Shown: positions 38,081 through 46,930, counted from the first letter of the stretch. The stretch: 58,109 nucleotides of DNA from an uncultured Collinsella sp. (GCA_900542325.1 UQMY01000015.1:1-58109); one strand, 5' to 3'. Notes: generated by a model not told the origin, from the letters alone. Made by a program: numbers and translations.

Positions 38081-39088
38081 TTACTCGGCGTGTGCGTAAT
38101 CCACCTTGGCGCGGCGGGCGGTGGCCTTCTCCCAATCGCTGGTGCCCTCAAAGACATCCTGCTTGTAGGGATTGCGGCCGAGCTTCTTGGCGCGGTAGGC
38201 GATGTAGATGATCGCGGCGACGTTGGCGACCAGTGCGGCGATCGAGACCGCGGTAGCGGCGCTGGGGTCGAGCGTGGAGTGGGTCACAAAGATGGACTCC
38301 TCCTGGAAGAACGGGAACACCTGGGCAAACATGCACCAAATAGCCAGCGTAAAGGCGCGGTTCTGGATCCAGCCGCCCTTGTTCCAGATAAAGGCGGCGA
38401 CGGTGGGCGCCAGCAGCAGCGCAAAGCCGCAGAACCAGGAGTGGGTGGGCAGACAGTTGTAGGTGTAGCAGAAGTTCCAGATATCGTAGGCGATGATGTA
38501 GACCCAGGTCATATCGGGCCACAGCATGTCGGTCTGATCCTCGGAGGCGTAGACGCTCCACCAACCGGTCATGCAGAAGATGTTGATGATACCGGCGATG
38601 CCGTTGAACACGTTGTTCCAGCCGGCCAGCTGCGTAGCACCTTCGGAGGTGACCCAGGTGGACTCGCCCAGGACAAAGAAGTGATAAGCGCTCTCGAAGT
38701 CGGACACGACGGCGATCATGATGTTGATGGCGACGATCACAAACGGCCATGCGCGGAACCAATGCGCCTTGCCGATCTTGCCCCACTGGTACTTAATGGC
38801 AATGAAGCCCCAGCAACCGGCCAGCGCCGCGTATACCTTGGCGTAGTGGAACCAGCTGTTCTGGTACACATGGGTGGGGTTGGTGAGCGCCCATTCGGCA
38901 CCCTGCGAAACGCCGACGGCGATGGCGATGCAGTAGATGGTCATGGCCAGCGGAGCCACGCCAAAGATGATGGCCGCGCCCAGCTTGGTGCGCCTGCCTA
39001 CCTCGTTGAGCACGATCAGGCCAATAAAGACCATGGCCCAGCCGGCCCAGTGGATAAGGGTATCGCTACCCCAAACATCGAACAGCAT
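38081..39088 (-). CDS. Polytopic membrane protein (DUF5692-like)
   Basis: A 335-residue integral membrane protein with about eight to nine hydrophobic helices and many tryptophans (WGSDTLIHWAGWAMVF, CMTGWWSVYASEDQTDMLWPDMTWVY, YIIAYDIWNFCYTYNCLPTHSW). The cytoplasmic tail is short and basic (YRAKKLGRNPYK). It resembles the uncharacterised DUF5692 family, which I recall beside FAD/Fe-S oxidoreductases in gut anaerobes. Here such an oxidoreductase lies on the other side of a TetR gene. It may be an uptake or membrane component of the same pathway, under the same TetR regulator. The function is unknown. Confidence 0.7.
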   Translation of the reverse strand: MLFDVWGSDTLIHWAGWAMVFIGLIVLNEVGRRTKLGAAIIFGVAPLAMTIYCIAIAVGVSQGAEWALTNPTHVYQNSWFHYAKVYAALAGCWGFIAIKYQWGKIGKAHWFRAWPFVIVAINIMIAVVSDFESAYHFFVLGESTWVTSEGATQLAGWNNVFNGIAGIINIFCMTGWWSVYASEDQTDMLWPDMTWVYIIAYDIWNFCYTYNCLPTHSWFCGFALLLAPTVAAFIWNKGGWIQNRAFTLAIWCMFAQVFPFFQEESIFVTHSTLDPSAATAVSIAALVANVAAIIYIAYRAKKLGRNPYKQDVFEGTSDWEKATARRAKVDYAHAE

Positions 39089-39151
39089 GCTGCTCTCCTT
39101 TCACAAGCCCGCGGCCCCTCTTCTGATCGCGGGCAGTTTGGCCAAATGTCG

Positions 39152-39814
39152 TCAGTTCTGGGGCTTGCGCTCCGGATACTTGGCGGTATAGCCCTCGATG
39201 TGGAGTGTCGAGGCGATGATTTCCTTGACTGTCTCGTCGGGCACATCGGGGTGCGTGCGGATATACATCAACAGTCCCATGATGAGGGTGTAGAACGTCT
39301 CGTAGACATGGTCGATGCGCAGCTCATGATGGGCGACAAAATCCACCACGGTGGTGTCGCAGATGTACTGAGCCACGCGCTGAACCACGTTGTGCAAAAA
39401 GCCGCCGTAGAGCGCGCCACTGCTTGAGGTGAGCGTACTCGGCAGTTCGTGGCCGCTGGCGACCAGACGCTTAAAGAGCGGGGCGACGGTGTCGAGTGCG
39501 CCCTCGATATCGCCGACGGTGCGGCCGGCGTTCCACTGCTCGAGCTCGGAGATAAAGCCGTCGATCGCCTCGTCCATAACAGTGGTGACGGCGGCGTCCA
39601 TATCGGCAAAGTAGTGGTAGAACAATGAACGCGTGCAGCCGGCTCGCTTGGTCACGGCCGATACCGATAGGTGGGACACGCCCAGCTCGGAGCTTACGGT
39701 GCGCACGGCATCGAGGATCTCGCGACGGCGTTCGTCGCCCGTCAGGCGCTTTGCCGCACTATCGGATGCGGGGACGGCATCGACCACAGAGGTATCTGCT
39801 GTTTTGCCGCCCAT
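39152..39814 (-). CDS. TetR/AcrR family regulator
   Basis: A 220-residue regulator. The DNA-binding part is at residues 28-75 (RREILDAVRTVSSELGVSHLSVSAVTKRAGCTRSLFYHYF), followed by an all-helical ligand domain. It lies between the polytopic membrane protein gene (same strand, 63 bases downstream) and the divergent oxidoreductase gene. Two TTGAC-N5-GTCAA palindromes in the divergent spacer are the likely operators. It would control the oxidoreductase-hypA pair and, by read-through, the membrane protein. The inducer is unknown. Confidence 0.88.
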   Translation of the reverse strand: MGGKTADTSVVDAVPASDSAAKRLTGDERRREILDAVRTVSSELGVSHLSVSAVTKRAGCTRSLFYHYFADMDAAVTTVMDEAIDGFISELEQWNAGRTVGDIEGALDTVAPLFKRLVASGHELPSTLTSSSGALYGGFLHNVVQRVAQYICDTTVVDFVAHHELRIDHVYETFYTLIMGLLMYIRTHPDVPDETVKEIIASTLHIEGYTAKYPERKPQN

Positions 39815-39872
39815 GTTTTGCCGCCTTCCATCCTCTTTTGCCTGACCGTTCGCCTAACAGTCTTGAATATTG

Positions 39873-39910
39873 TTGACGGTTCGTCAATACTATTTTTGAC
39901 ACAATGTCAA
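39873..39910. promoter_or_regulatory. Tandem TetR-type operators
   Basis: TTGAC-GGTTC-GTCAA at 39873-39887 and TTGAC-ACAAT-GTCAA at 39896-39910 share perfect 5-base arms, with starts 23 bases apart. They lie in the spacer between the TetR gene and the oxidoreductase gene. The TTGAC halves may also serve as -35 elements, so binding would block transcription. Confidence 0.7.
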
Positions 39911-40003
39911 CTAATGGCGGGTGAACGGCATGGGGGCATGTCCGGCCTGCAAAAAAGAGGGGCGCTGCGGTCTCGCCGGGCTGCGGCAAGAGAAGGGACA
40001 ACC

Positions 40004-42781
40004 ATGATTCTCAACGGACCGGGAATTAGCTACACCGAGCCTGACATCGGTTCGGAGTTCGTGCCGCCGCTGCCGGAGCATCCGCGCGAGGCCATCGTCA
40101 AGCTGTGCGAGCACTGCACCAACCGTCTGCTGCATCGCGACGAGCTGCTGGGCTACGAGTACTGGTCGTTTGCCGAGGCCGCAACCGACGAGCAGGCCGA
40201 GGTACTCTGCAAGATGAAGATGCGCCGTCCCTATACGCTGCCCGAGATGGTCAAGCTCACCGGCATGCCCGAGGCCGATATCGAGAAGATGCTCGACGAC
40301 ATGAGCTACACGGGTCTGCTCGAGTACAACTGGGAAAATCCCGAGCGCGCCAAGCAGTGGGTGCTGCCCATGCTGGTGCCGGGTTCCGCCGAGTTCCTCA
40401 ACATGCGCGTGAGCCAGCTCGAGGAGCACCCGGTCTATGCCAAGTTCTTTGAGCAGGCGTCCAAGGGACCGCTGTCCAAGGCCACGCCGATGGTGCCGCC
40501 CGGAGGCGCCGGTATCGGCATGCACGTCATTCCGGTCGAGAAGGCCATCGATGCCGCGAGCACGTCGGTGCCGATCGAGCATATCGAGCATTGGCTCGAC
40601 AAATACGATGGCAAGTATGCCGCCAGCACCTGCAGCTGCCGCGCGAGCCGTCGCGTGATGGGAGAGGGCTGCGCCGACGACCCGGCCGATTGGTGCATCG
40701 CCGTGGGCGATATGGCCGACTACGTGGTCGAGACCGACCGCGGCCATTACGTGACGCGCGACGAGGTCTACGACATTTTGCGCCAGGCCGAGGACAACGG
40801 CTTTGTGCACCAGATCACCAATATCGACGGCGAGAACAAGATCTTCGCCATCTGCAACTGCAACGTCAACGTGTGCTACGCCCTACGCACCTCTCAGCTG
40901 TTCAACACGCCCAACCTGTCGCGCTCGGCCTATGTTGCCAAGGTCGAGAAGGACAAGTGCGTTGCCTGCGGTCGCTGCGTTGAGGTGTGCCCGGCCGGCG
41001 CCGCCAAGCTGGGCCAAAAGCTCTGCAGCAAAAAGGCCGGCGGACAGGTACCCGAGTATCCGCGCCAGGAGCTGCCCGATGCCACCAAGTGGGACCACAC
41101 CAAGTGGTCGCCCAACTACCGCAACGATAACCGCATCGAGACGCATGAGTCCGGCACCGCGCCCTGCAAGACGGCCTGCCCCGCGCACGTTGCCGTTCAG
41201 GGCTATCTGAAGCTCGCGGCGCAGGGTCGCTATGACGAGGCCCTGGCGCTCATCAAGCGCGAGAACCCGCTGCCCGCTATCTGCGGCCGTGTGTGCAATC
41301 GCCGCTGTGAGGATGCCTGCACCCGCGGTCGTGTGGACGCCGCCGTGGCTATCGACGAAGTCAAGAAGTTTATCGCCCAGCGCGATCTGGACGCAGCGAC
41401 CCGCTATGTCCCGCCCGTGGTGACCCCGACGCGTGCTGGCGGCTTCGACCAGAAGATTGCCATCATCGGTGCCGGTCCGGCTGGTCTGTCCTGCGCTTTT
41501 TATCTGGCCGAGAAGGGCTATAAGCCCGTCGTGTTCGAGAAAAACGAGCGCCCGGGTGGCATGCTCACCTATGGCATTCCCAGCTTTAAGCTGCAGAAGG
41601 ATGTTATCGAGGCGGAGGTCGAGGTCATTCGCCTGATGGGTGCCGAGTTTCGCTATGGCGTGGAAGTCGGCCGCGACGTGACGCTCGACGAGCTGCGCGC
41701 GCAGGGCTTTAAGGCCTTCTACGTTGCCATTGGCTGCCAGGGCGGCCGCCTTGCCGGCATTCCGGGCGAGGACGCCGAGGACGTGACCGTGGCCGTCGAC
41801 TATTTGCGCGAGGTCAACAGCGGCAAGATCGATGCGCTGCCCGGCCGCACCATCGTGGTGGGCGGCGGCAACGTGGCCATCGACGTTGCCCGCAACGCCT
41901 GCCGTCTGGGTTCTGAGCACGTTGAGATGTTCTGCCTGGAGAGCGAGGCGCAGATGCCCGCCAGCGAGGAAGAGCGTCGCGAGGCCATCGAGGACGGCGC
42001 ACACATCAGTTGCGGTTGGGGCCCCAAGGAGGTCCATCTGGACGAGGCCGGCCGTGTGTGCGGCATCACCTTTAAGCGCTGCACGCGCGTCTACGATGAC
42101 GAGGGCCGTTTTGCGCCCGAGTACGACGAGAACGACCTGCGCCGCGTCGATGCCGACCGCGTGGTCATGTCCATCGGCCAGTCCATTGTGTGGGGCAACC
42201 TGCTGGCTGGCTCCAAGGTGGAGCTTGGCCGCGGTCAGGGTGCCCTTGCCGATCCTCAGACCTACCAGACCGCCGAGCCAGACATCTTTGTGGGCGGCGA
42301 CGTCTACACCGGCCCCAGCTTTGCCATCGACGCCATCGCCGCCGGTCATGAGGCCGCGGTGTCCATCCATCGCTTTGTGCAGCCGGGCTCCACGCTCACC
42401 ATCGGCCGCAACCAGCGCCGCTACACCGCGCTCGACCGCGACGACGTTGTGCTCGAGAGCTACGACAACGCGAGCCGCGAGGTTGCGCATGTGGACCGCG
42501 AACGCGAGAAGGCCGCGCCGTTTAGCGAGTACGTCGAGACCTTTACCGAGGAACAGGTGCGCGCCGAGACCGCTCGCTGCCTGGGCTGCGGCGCCTCGAT
42601 CGTCGACCCCAACAAGTGTATCGGCTGCGGTCTGTGCACCACCAAGTGCGCGTTCGACGCCATCCATCTGGATCGCGACCGCCCCGAGTGCTCAACGATG
42701 GTCAAATACGAGCAAAAGCTCCCGAGCCTCGGCAAGCACGCACTCAAGCGTGCCATCAAGATTAAATTCGGTCGCAAGTAA
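40004..42781 (+). CDS. Multi-cluster Fe-S / FAD pyridine-nucleotide oxidoreductase
   Basis: A 925-residue enzyme. The N-terminal third has a helical part and cysteine groups (STCSCRASRRVMGEGC, ICNCNVNVCYA), then a ferredoxin motif CVACGRCVEVCPAG near residue 322. The middle is GltD-like: APCKTACPAHVAVQGYL, CGRVCNRRCEDACTRG, the FAD site IIGAGPAGLSCAFYLAEKGY and the NAD(P) site VVGGGNVAIDVARNA. The C-terminus has CIGCGLCTTKCAFDA. It likely moves electrons between NAD(P)H and ferredoxin or an organic substrate in the cytosol. The start is the ATG before ILNGPG with AAGGGA upstream. hypA follows after 34 bases. The substrate is unknown. Confidence 0.85.
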   Translation: MILNGPGISYTEPDIGSEFVPPLPEHPREAIVKLCEHCTNRLLHRDELLGYEYWSFAEAATDEQAEVLCKMKMRRPYTLPEMVKLTGMPEADIEKMLDDMSYTGLLEYNWENPERAKQWVLPMLVPGSAEFLNMRVSQLEEHPVYAKFFEQASKGPLSKATPMVPPGGAGIGMHVIPVEKAIDAASTSVPIEHIEHWLDKYDGKYAASTCSCRASRRVMGEGCADDPADWCIAVGDMADYVVETDRGHYVTRDEVYDILRQAEDNGFVHQITNIDGENKIFAICNCNVNVCYALRTSQLFNTPNLSRSAYVAKVEKDKCVACGRCVEVCPAGAAKLGQKLCSKKAGGQVPEYPRQELPDATKWDHTKWSPNYRNDNRIETHESGTAPCKTACPAHVAVQGYLKLAAQGRYDEALALIKRENPLPAICGRVCNRRCEDACTRGRVDAAVAIDEVKKFIAQRDLDAATRYVPPVVTPTRAGGFDQKIAIIGAGPAGLSCAFYLAEKGYKPVVFEKNERPGGMLTYGIPSFKLQKDVIEAEVEVIRLMGAEFRYGVEVGRDVTLDELRAQGFKAFYVAIGCQGGRLAGIPGEDAEDVTVAVDYLREVNSGKIDALPGRTIVVGGGNVAIDVARNACRLGSEHVEMFCLESEAQMPASEEERREAIEDGAHISCGWGPKEVHLDEAGRVCGITFKRCTRVYDDEGRFAPEYDENDLRRVDADRVVMSIGQSIVWGNLLAGSKVELGRGQGALADPQTYQTAEPDIFVGGDVYTGPSFAIDAIAAGHEAAVSIHRFVQPGSTLTIGRNQRRYTALDRDDVVLESYDNASREVAHVDREREKAAPFSEYVETFTEEQVRAETARCLGCGASIVDPNKCIGCGLCTTKCAFDAIHLDRDRPECSTMVKYEQKLPSLGKHALKRAIKIKFGRK

Positions 42782-42815
42782 GTAGCCATAACGGGAACAG
42801 CAGAAGGAATCAAAA

Positions 42816-43244
42816 GTGCACGAGCTCGGAATCGTCTATCACATCATTCGCGATGTTGAGAATGTGGCGCGCGCCAATGGCGTGCGTCGCGTTTCGAGCG
42901 TGACGTTGCTGCTGGGCGAGGTCTCGGGCGTCGTTCCCGATCTGCTGCTTGATGCTTGGCGCTGGGCGGCAGATAAAAAGCCTATCACGCAGGGCGCGGA
43001 GCTTATTGTGGAGCCTGTCGAGGCCGTGACGCATTGCGAGGCGTGCGGCTGCGACTACGCGACGGTCGAGCACGGCAAGACCTGCCCCCATTGCGGTAGC
43101 GGCGAGACCTATCTGCTGCAGGGCCAGGAGGTCATGATCAAGCAGATCGAGACCCCCGACGAGGACCCGACAGACGCTGCCCCCGACGGCCTATCCGATG
43201 CCCCCGATGCCGTCGACGCCGCCAACCCCCTCCACATCGCCTAA
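42816..43244 (+). CDS. hypA: HypA/HybF nickel metallochaperone
   Basis: A 142-residue protein. It has the N-terminal nickel site MHELGIV (His2) and the zinc motifs CEACGCDY and CPHCGSGETYLL, then the closing strand of the family (GQEVMIKQIE). An extra C-terminal tail of about 25 residues rich in Asp, Pro and Ala is unusual. HypA delivers nickel to [NiFe] hydrogenases or urease. The start is a GTG with AGAAGGAA upstream. No hydrogenase structural genes are in the window. Its pairing with the oxidoreductase, 34 bases upstream, is the only context, and suggests that this operon serves a metal-dependent redox system. Confidence 0.9.
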   Translation: MHELGIVYHIIRDVENVARANGVRRVSSVTLLLGEVSGVVPDLLLDAWRWAADKKPITQGAELIVEPVEAVTHCEACGCDYATVEHGKTCPHCGSGETYLLQGQEVMIKQIETPDEDPTDAAPDGLSDAPDAVDAANPLHIA

Positions 43245-43252
43245 CTTAGTCG

Positions 43253-43323
43253 TTGGGGACGTTCTTAAACGACTAGTCGAAAAAGAACGTCCCCAATGAC
43301 TAGCCATTTCAGAACGTCCCCAA
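43253..43323. repeat. Dispersed repeat (TTGGGGACGTTCTT family), copy 2
   Basis: TTGGGGACGTTCTT at 43253-43266 is exactly complementary to 43283-43296, with CGACTAGTCG in the loop. A third half-copy AGAACGTCCCCAA is at 43311-43323. The same sequence is found at 27096. Confidence 0.7.
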
Positions 43324-43371
43324 TAACTACTTTGCTAGAGCATATCGCTCGCCATTAGTCAAGGCATAGCT

Positions 43372-43543
43372 GTTTAAACGAAATAGCCTCAGTCTCAGCA
43401 CGTTTGCATCTGTTTAAAAGCGGTAATAATGACAGCATGCGCATATCCGTCGTGTAAGTATTGGTTGGGTATCAGTTATCAGCGGCAGATCAGCCAATGA
43501 TGCCGGAATGTAATCAACTTGTAACAAATTAAGACGTTTAAAC
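43372..43543 (+). promoter_or_regulatory. Upstream region of the mannose PTS operon with GTTTAAAC motifs
   Basis: The palindrome GTTTAAAC occurs at 43372-43379 and 43536-43543, with a near copy (GTTTAAAA) at 43412. The 400-base spacer contains no credible gene. A TATACT box at 43595-43600 could be the -10 element, about 50 bases before the first gene. No sigma-54 type -24/-12 element was seen. The repeated motif may bind the operon's regulator. Confidence 0.45.
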
Positions 43544-43647
43544 AAATAATGCTACCTTTTGCAGTTTTTCAAACAATTCTGCTGTATTTGCAGCTATACT
43601 CCATAACTGTCGTGTAGGAATTACGTAGACAAAAAGGAGGTTATGTG

Positions 43648-44637
43648 ATGGTAAGTATTGTTCTTGCTAGCCATGGTGACTTGGCGGCTGGAATCAAGCA
43701 GACGGGCTCGATGGTCTTTGGCGATCAGCCGTCTGTAGCCGTGGTCTCGCTCGAGCCGAGCATGGGCCCCGACGACTTCCGAGCCAAGGTCGAGGAGGCA
43801 ATTGCTTCCTTCGAGGACCAGGAGCAGGTGCTCTTCCTCGTTGATCTGTGGGGCGGCACGCCGTTCAACCAGATCAGCGGGCTCATCGAGGGCCACGATT
43901 CCTGGGCTATCGTCACCGGTGTCAACCTGCCTATGCTCATCGAGGCATATTCGCAGCGCTTTGACGCAAAGAACACTGCACATGCGATCGCAAAACATCT
44001 CGTGACTGAGGCTAAGGCTGGCGTGCGCGTCAAGCCCGAGTCTCTGGAGCCCGAGGAGAAGAAGCCGGCTGCGGCCGCCGCTGCTCCTGCAGGCGCCATC
44101 CCTCCGGGAACGGTCATCGGCGACGGGCACATCAAGATCGCCCACGTCCGTATCGACACCCGTCTGCTTCATGGTCAGGTGGCCACCACGTGGACCAAGC
44201 AGATCAACCCCAACCGCATCATCGTGGTTTCCGACGGCGTTGCTCACGACGAGCTCCGCAAGACCATGATCGAGCAGGCTGCCCCTCCGGGAGTCCATGC
44301 CAACGTCGTGCCCATCAAGAAGATGGCCGAGGTCGTCAAGGACACGCGCTTTGGTGACACCAAGGCCATGCTGCTCTTCGAGAACCCGCAGGATCTGCTC
44401 AAGGCCATCGAGGCCGGCGTCGACATCAAGGAAGCCAACATCGGTTCCATGGCCCACTCCAAGGGCAAGGTCGTCGTTACTAACGCCGTCGCCATGGGCG
44501 ATGACGACGTCAAGACCATCGAGGCTCTCAAGGCCAAGGGCGTCAAGTTCGAGGTCCGCAAGGTTCCTTCGGATTCCTCCGAGGATCTCGACGCCATGTT
44601 GAAGAAAGCTAAGGCCGAACTGGCCGCTCAAGCATAG
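43648..44637 (+). CDS. manX: PTS mannose-family EIIAB component
   Basis: A 329-residue fused phosphotransfer protein. The EIIA domain (1-125) carries the active His9 in IVLASHGDLAAG and the motif FLVDLWGGTPFNQ. An Ala/Pro-rich linker (about 135-160) follows. The EIIB domain carries His175 in RIDTRLLHGQVATTW. It receives phosphate from HPr and passes it to sugar carried by EIIC/EIID. The start is the ATG at 43648, with AAGGAGG seven bases upstream. It heads a tight operon manX-manY-manZ. Sugar specificity (mannose, glucose, glucosamine or others) cannot be read from the sequence. Confidence 0.92.
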   Translation: MVSIVLASHGDLAAGIKQTGSMVFGDQPSVAVVSLEPSMGPDDFRAKVEEAIASFEDQEQVLFLVDLWGGTPFNQISGLIEGHDSWAIVTGVNLPMLIEAYSQRFDAKNTAHAIAKHLVTEAKAGVRVKPESLEPEEKKPAAAAAAPAGAIPPGTVIGDGHIKIAHVRIDTRLLHGQVATTWTKQINPNRIIVVSDGVAHDELRKTMIEQAAPPGVHANVVPIKKMAEVVKDTRFGDTKAMLLFENPQDLLKAIEAGVDIKEANIGSMAHSKGKVVVTNAVAMGDDDVKTIEALKAKGVKFEVRKVPSDSSEDLDAMLKKAKAELAAQA

Positions 44638-44655
44638 TAAAGGAGGGTCCGATAC

Positions 44656-45474
44656 ATGTCTGCAATCACTATTCTGCTTGTTGCGATTGTCGCGTTGCTT
44701 GCCGGTATGGAAGGCATTCTGGATGAGTTCCAGTTCCATCAGCCGCTCGTGGCATGCACGCTTATCGGTCTCGTAACCGGTCACCTTCAGGAGGGCATCC
44801 TCCTGGGCGGTTCGCTCCAGATGATGGCCCTTGGCTGGGCTAACGTCGGCGCCGCCGTCGCGCCTGACGCCGCTCTGGCCTCGGTCGCTTCTTCGATCAT
44901 CATGGTGCTCGCCCTCAACGGTGGCGCCACCGATTCGGCCAAGGCCGTTACCGCCGCCATCGCCGTCGCCGTCCCGCTGTCGGTCGCTGGTCTGTTCCTG
45001 ACCATGATCTGCCGTACCCTGGCTACCGCTATGGTTCACGGCATGGACGCCTGCGCCGAGAAGGGCGACTTCGCCGGCATCGAGCGTTGGCAGTACGCCG
45101 GCATCCTCATGCAGGGTGTTCGTATCGCCATCCCGGCAGTACTTCTGTGCATCATCCCGGCCGAGGCCGTTACCAACGCGCTTAACGCTATGCCCGATTG
45201 GCTGTCCGGCGGCATGGCTGTCGGCGGCGGCATGGTCGCTTCCGTCGGTTACGCCATGGTCATCAACATGATGGCCACCAAGGAGACCTGGCCGTTCTTC
45301 ATCCTCGGCTTTGTCCTTGCTGCCATCCCTCAGCTCACGCTGATCGCCCTTGGCCTCATCGGCATCTCCCTTGCCCTCATCTACCTTGGCCTTAAGGATC
45401 TGGCCAAGCAGGGTGGCGGCATGGGCGGTGGCTCCGGTGACCCGCTCGGCGACATTCTGAACGATTACGAGTAG
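44656..45474 (+). CDS. manY: PTS mannose-family EIIC component
   Basis: A 272-residue integral membrane permease subunit. Features include LLAGMEGILDEFQFHQPLVACTLIGLVTG and the conserved GHLQEGILLGGSLQMMALGW near residues 42-61. It has about eight hydrophobic helices and a Gly-rich C-terminal tail (GGGMGGGSGDPLGD). With EIID it forms the sugar channel in the membrane. AAAGGAGGG lies 18 bases after the manX stop and close to the ATG. Confidence 0.93.
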   Translation: MSAITILLVAIVALLAGMEGILDEFQFHQPLVACTLIGLVTGHLQEGILLGGSLQMMALGWANVGAAVAPDAALASVASSIIMVLALNGGATDSAKAVTAAIAVAVPLSVAGLFLTMICRTLATAMVHGMDACAEKGDFAGIERWQYAGILMQGVRIAIPAVLLCIIPAEAVTNALNAMPDWLSGGMAVGGGMVASVGYAMVINMMATKETWPFFILGFVLAAIPQLTLIALGLIGISLALIYLGLKDLAKQGGGMGGGSGDPLGDILNDYE

Positions 45475-45490
45475 GAGGGGAGTGATACAT

Positions 45491-46411
45491 ATGGCAGAGA
45501 ACAAGATTCAGCTCACCAAGGCTGACCGTAAGAAGGTTTGCTTCCGTCATCAGTTCCTTCAGGGCTCGTGGAACTACGAGCGTATGCAGAACGGCGGCTG
45601 GTGCTTCGCAATGATCCCTGCGATCAAGAAGCTCTACACCAGCAAGGATGACCAGATTGCCGCTCTTAAGCGCCACCTGGAGTTCTATAACACCCACCCC
45701 TATGTTTCCGCCCCCGTCATTGGCGTTACCCTCGCCCTCGAGGAGGAGCGCGCCAACGGTGCTCCGATTGACGACGTCGCCATTCAGGGCGTCAAGGTCG
45801 GTATGATGGGCCCGCTCGCCGGCGTCGGCGACCCCGCCTTCTGGTTCACCCTTCGCCCGATTCTGGGTGCACTGGGCGCTTCCCTGGCCCTGTCCGGCAG
45901 CATCGCCGGTCCGCTGCTGTTCTTCTTCGCGTGGAACATCATCCGTTACGCCTTCCTGTGGTACACGCAGGAGTTTGGCTACAAGGTCGGCTCCTCCATC
46001 GCCAAGGACCTCTCCGGCGGTCTGATGGGCAAGGTCACCGAGGGTGCTTCCATCCTGGGTATGTTCATCATCGGCGCCCTGGTCGAGCGCTGGGTGTCCA
46101 TCTCCTTCACCCCGGTCGTCTCCAAGGTCACGCAGTCCGCTGGCGCCTATATCGACTGGGCCAACCTGCCCGCCGGTTCTGAGGGCATCAAGCAGGCATT
46201 GACGATGTACAGCTCTGTCGGTGCCAACGCACTCGACCCGGTGAAGGTCACCACGCTTCAGGCCAACCTCGATCAGCTCATCCCCGGCCTTGCCGCCGTG
46301 TGCCTGACCCTTCTGGTCTGCAAGCTCCTCAAGAAGAAGGTCAGCCCGATCGTCATCATCCTGGCTCTCTTCGCCGTCGGCATCATCGGTCGCGTCTGCG
46401 GCTTCATGTAA
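45491..46411 (+). CDS. manZ: PTS mannose-family EIID component
   Basis: A 306-residue EIID protein. The soluble N-terminal part has FRHQFLQGSWNYERMQNGGWCFAMIP and the conserved GVTLALEEERANGAPIDDVAI and KVGMMGPLAGVGDPAFWFTLRP. Several membrane helices follow. It works with EIIC in transport. The start is the ATG before AENKIQ, preceded by GAGGGGAG at good spacing; an in-frame GTG at 45482 lies within that ribosome site. The operon ends in a terminator at 46468. Confidence 0.93.
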   Translation: MAENKIQLTKADRKKVCFRHQFLQGSWNYERMQNGGWCFAMIPAIKKLYTSKDDQIAALKRHLEFYNTHPYVSAPVIGVTLALEEERANGAPIDDVAIQGVKVGMMGPLAGVGDPAFWFTLRPILGALGASLALSGSIAGPLLFFFAWNIIRYAFLWYTQEFGYKVGSSIAKDLSGGLMGKVTEGASILGMFIIGALVERWVSISFTPVVSKVTQSAGAYIDWANLPAGSEGIKQALTMYSSVGANALDPVKVTTLQANLDQLIPGLAAVCLTLLVCKLLKKKVSPIVIILALFAVGIIGRVCGFM

Positions 46412-46467
46412 GCACGCTTCGGCTTAAGACCGAGAGTTGCTAGGCAAGGGCTTTTGAGCCATTGAAA

Positions 46468-46512
46468 CGGACCGCACCCGGTGGGTACACTGGATGCGGT
46501 CCGATTGTTTTT
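46468..46512 (+). terminator. Rho-independent terminator after manZ
   Basis: CGGACCGCA and TGCGGTCCG form a perfect 9-base stem around 18 bases, followed by ATTGTTTTTA. It lies between manZ and the DUF956 gene, so the latter may depend on read-through or its own promoter. Confidence 0.8.
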
Positions 46513-46531
46513 ATTGGAGGGCGAGGCGCGT

Positions 46532-46930
46532 ATGGCGCAATCTCAGAACAGCACGGTCGATCTGGCAACGCCGGCAACCTGCCTGATGGGGCTTACCAGT
46601 CACGGTAACGTGATGGTGGGCAATAAGGCGTTTGAGTACTATAACGAGCGTAATCCCGAGGATTATATCCAAATCCCGTGGGACGAGGTCGACTATATTG
46701 CCGCCGAGGTTTTGCGCGGCACCAAGAAGATTACGCGTTTTGCCATCTTCACCAAGGACAACGGTCACTTTACGTTTTCGACGCGCGACGACAAAGAGAC
46801 GTTGCGCGCGGTCCGCAAGTACGTCGACGAGGATAAGCTCGTGCGTTCGCCTGACTTTATCGATGTGACGGCTAAGGGCGCCAAGAGCATCCCCTCCGTT
46901 ATCAAAAACCTCTTCCACAAAGGCAACTAG
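46532..46930 (+). CDS. DUF956 family protein (ManO-like)
   Basis: A 132-residue protein with a PH-like beta fold. Recognisable parts are DLATPATCLMGLTSHGNVMVGNKAFEYYN, IQIPWDEVDYIAAEV and RFAIFTKDNGHFTFSTRDDKETLRAVRKY. Members of DUF956 are found next to mannose PTS genes in lactic acid bacteria, where one is called ManO. A role in tuning PTS expression or activity is likely but not proven. The start is the ATG before AQSQNS with GGAGGGCGAGG upstream. It follows manZ by 120 bases across a terminator. Confidence 0.85.
   Translation: MAQSQNSTVDLATPATCLMGLTSHGNVMVGNKAFEYYNERNPEDYIQIPWDEVDYIAAEVLRGTKKITRFAIFTKDNGHFTFSTRDDKETLRAVRKYVDEDKLVRSPDFIDVTAKGAKSIPSVIKNLFHKGN

Noticed and set aside
40883..42667. 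A 594-codon minus-strand frame opposite the oxidoreductase
   Set aside because: Antisense shadow with Leu/Ala/Val bias; the plus frame holds all cofactor motifs.
43245..43647. Sigma-54 promoter for the PTS operon
   Set aside because: No TGGCA-N7-TGC type element was found and sigma-54 is not expected in this lineage.
43621..45504. A 627-codon minus-strand frame opposite manX and manY
   Set aside because: Antisense shadow; manXYZ are certain.
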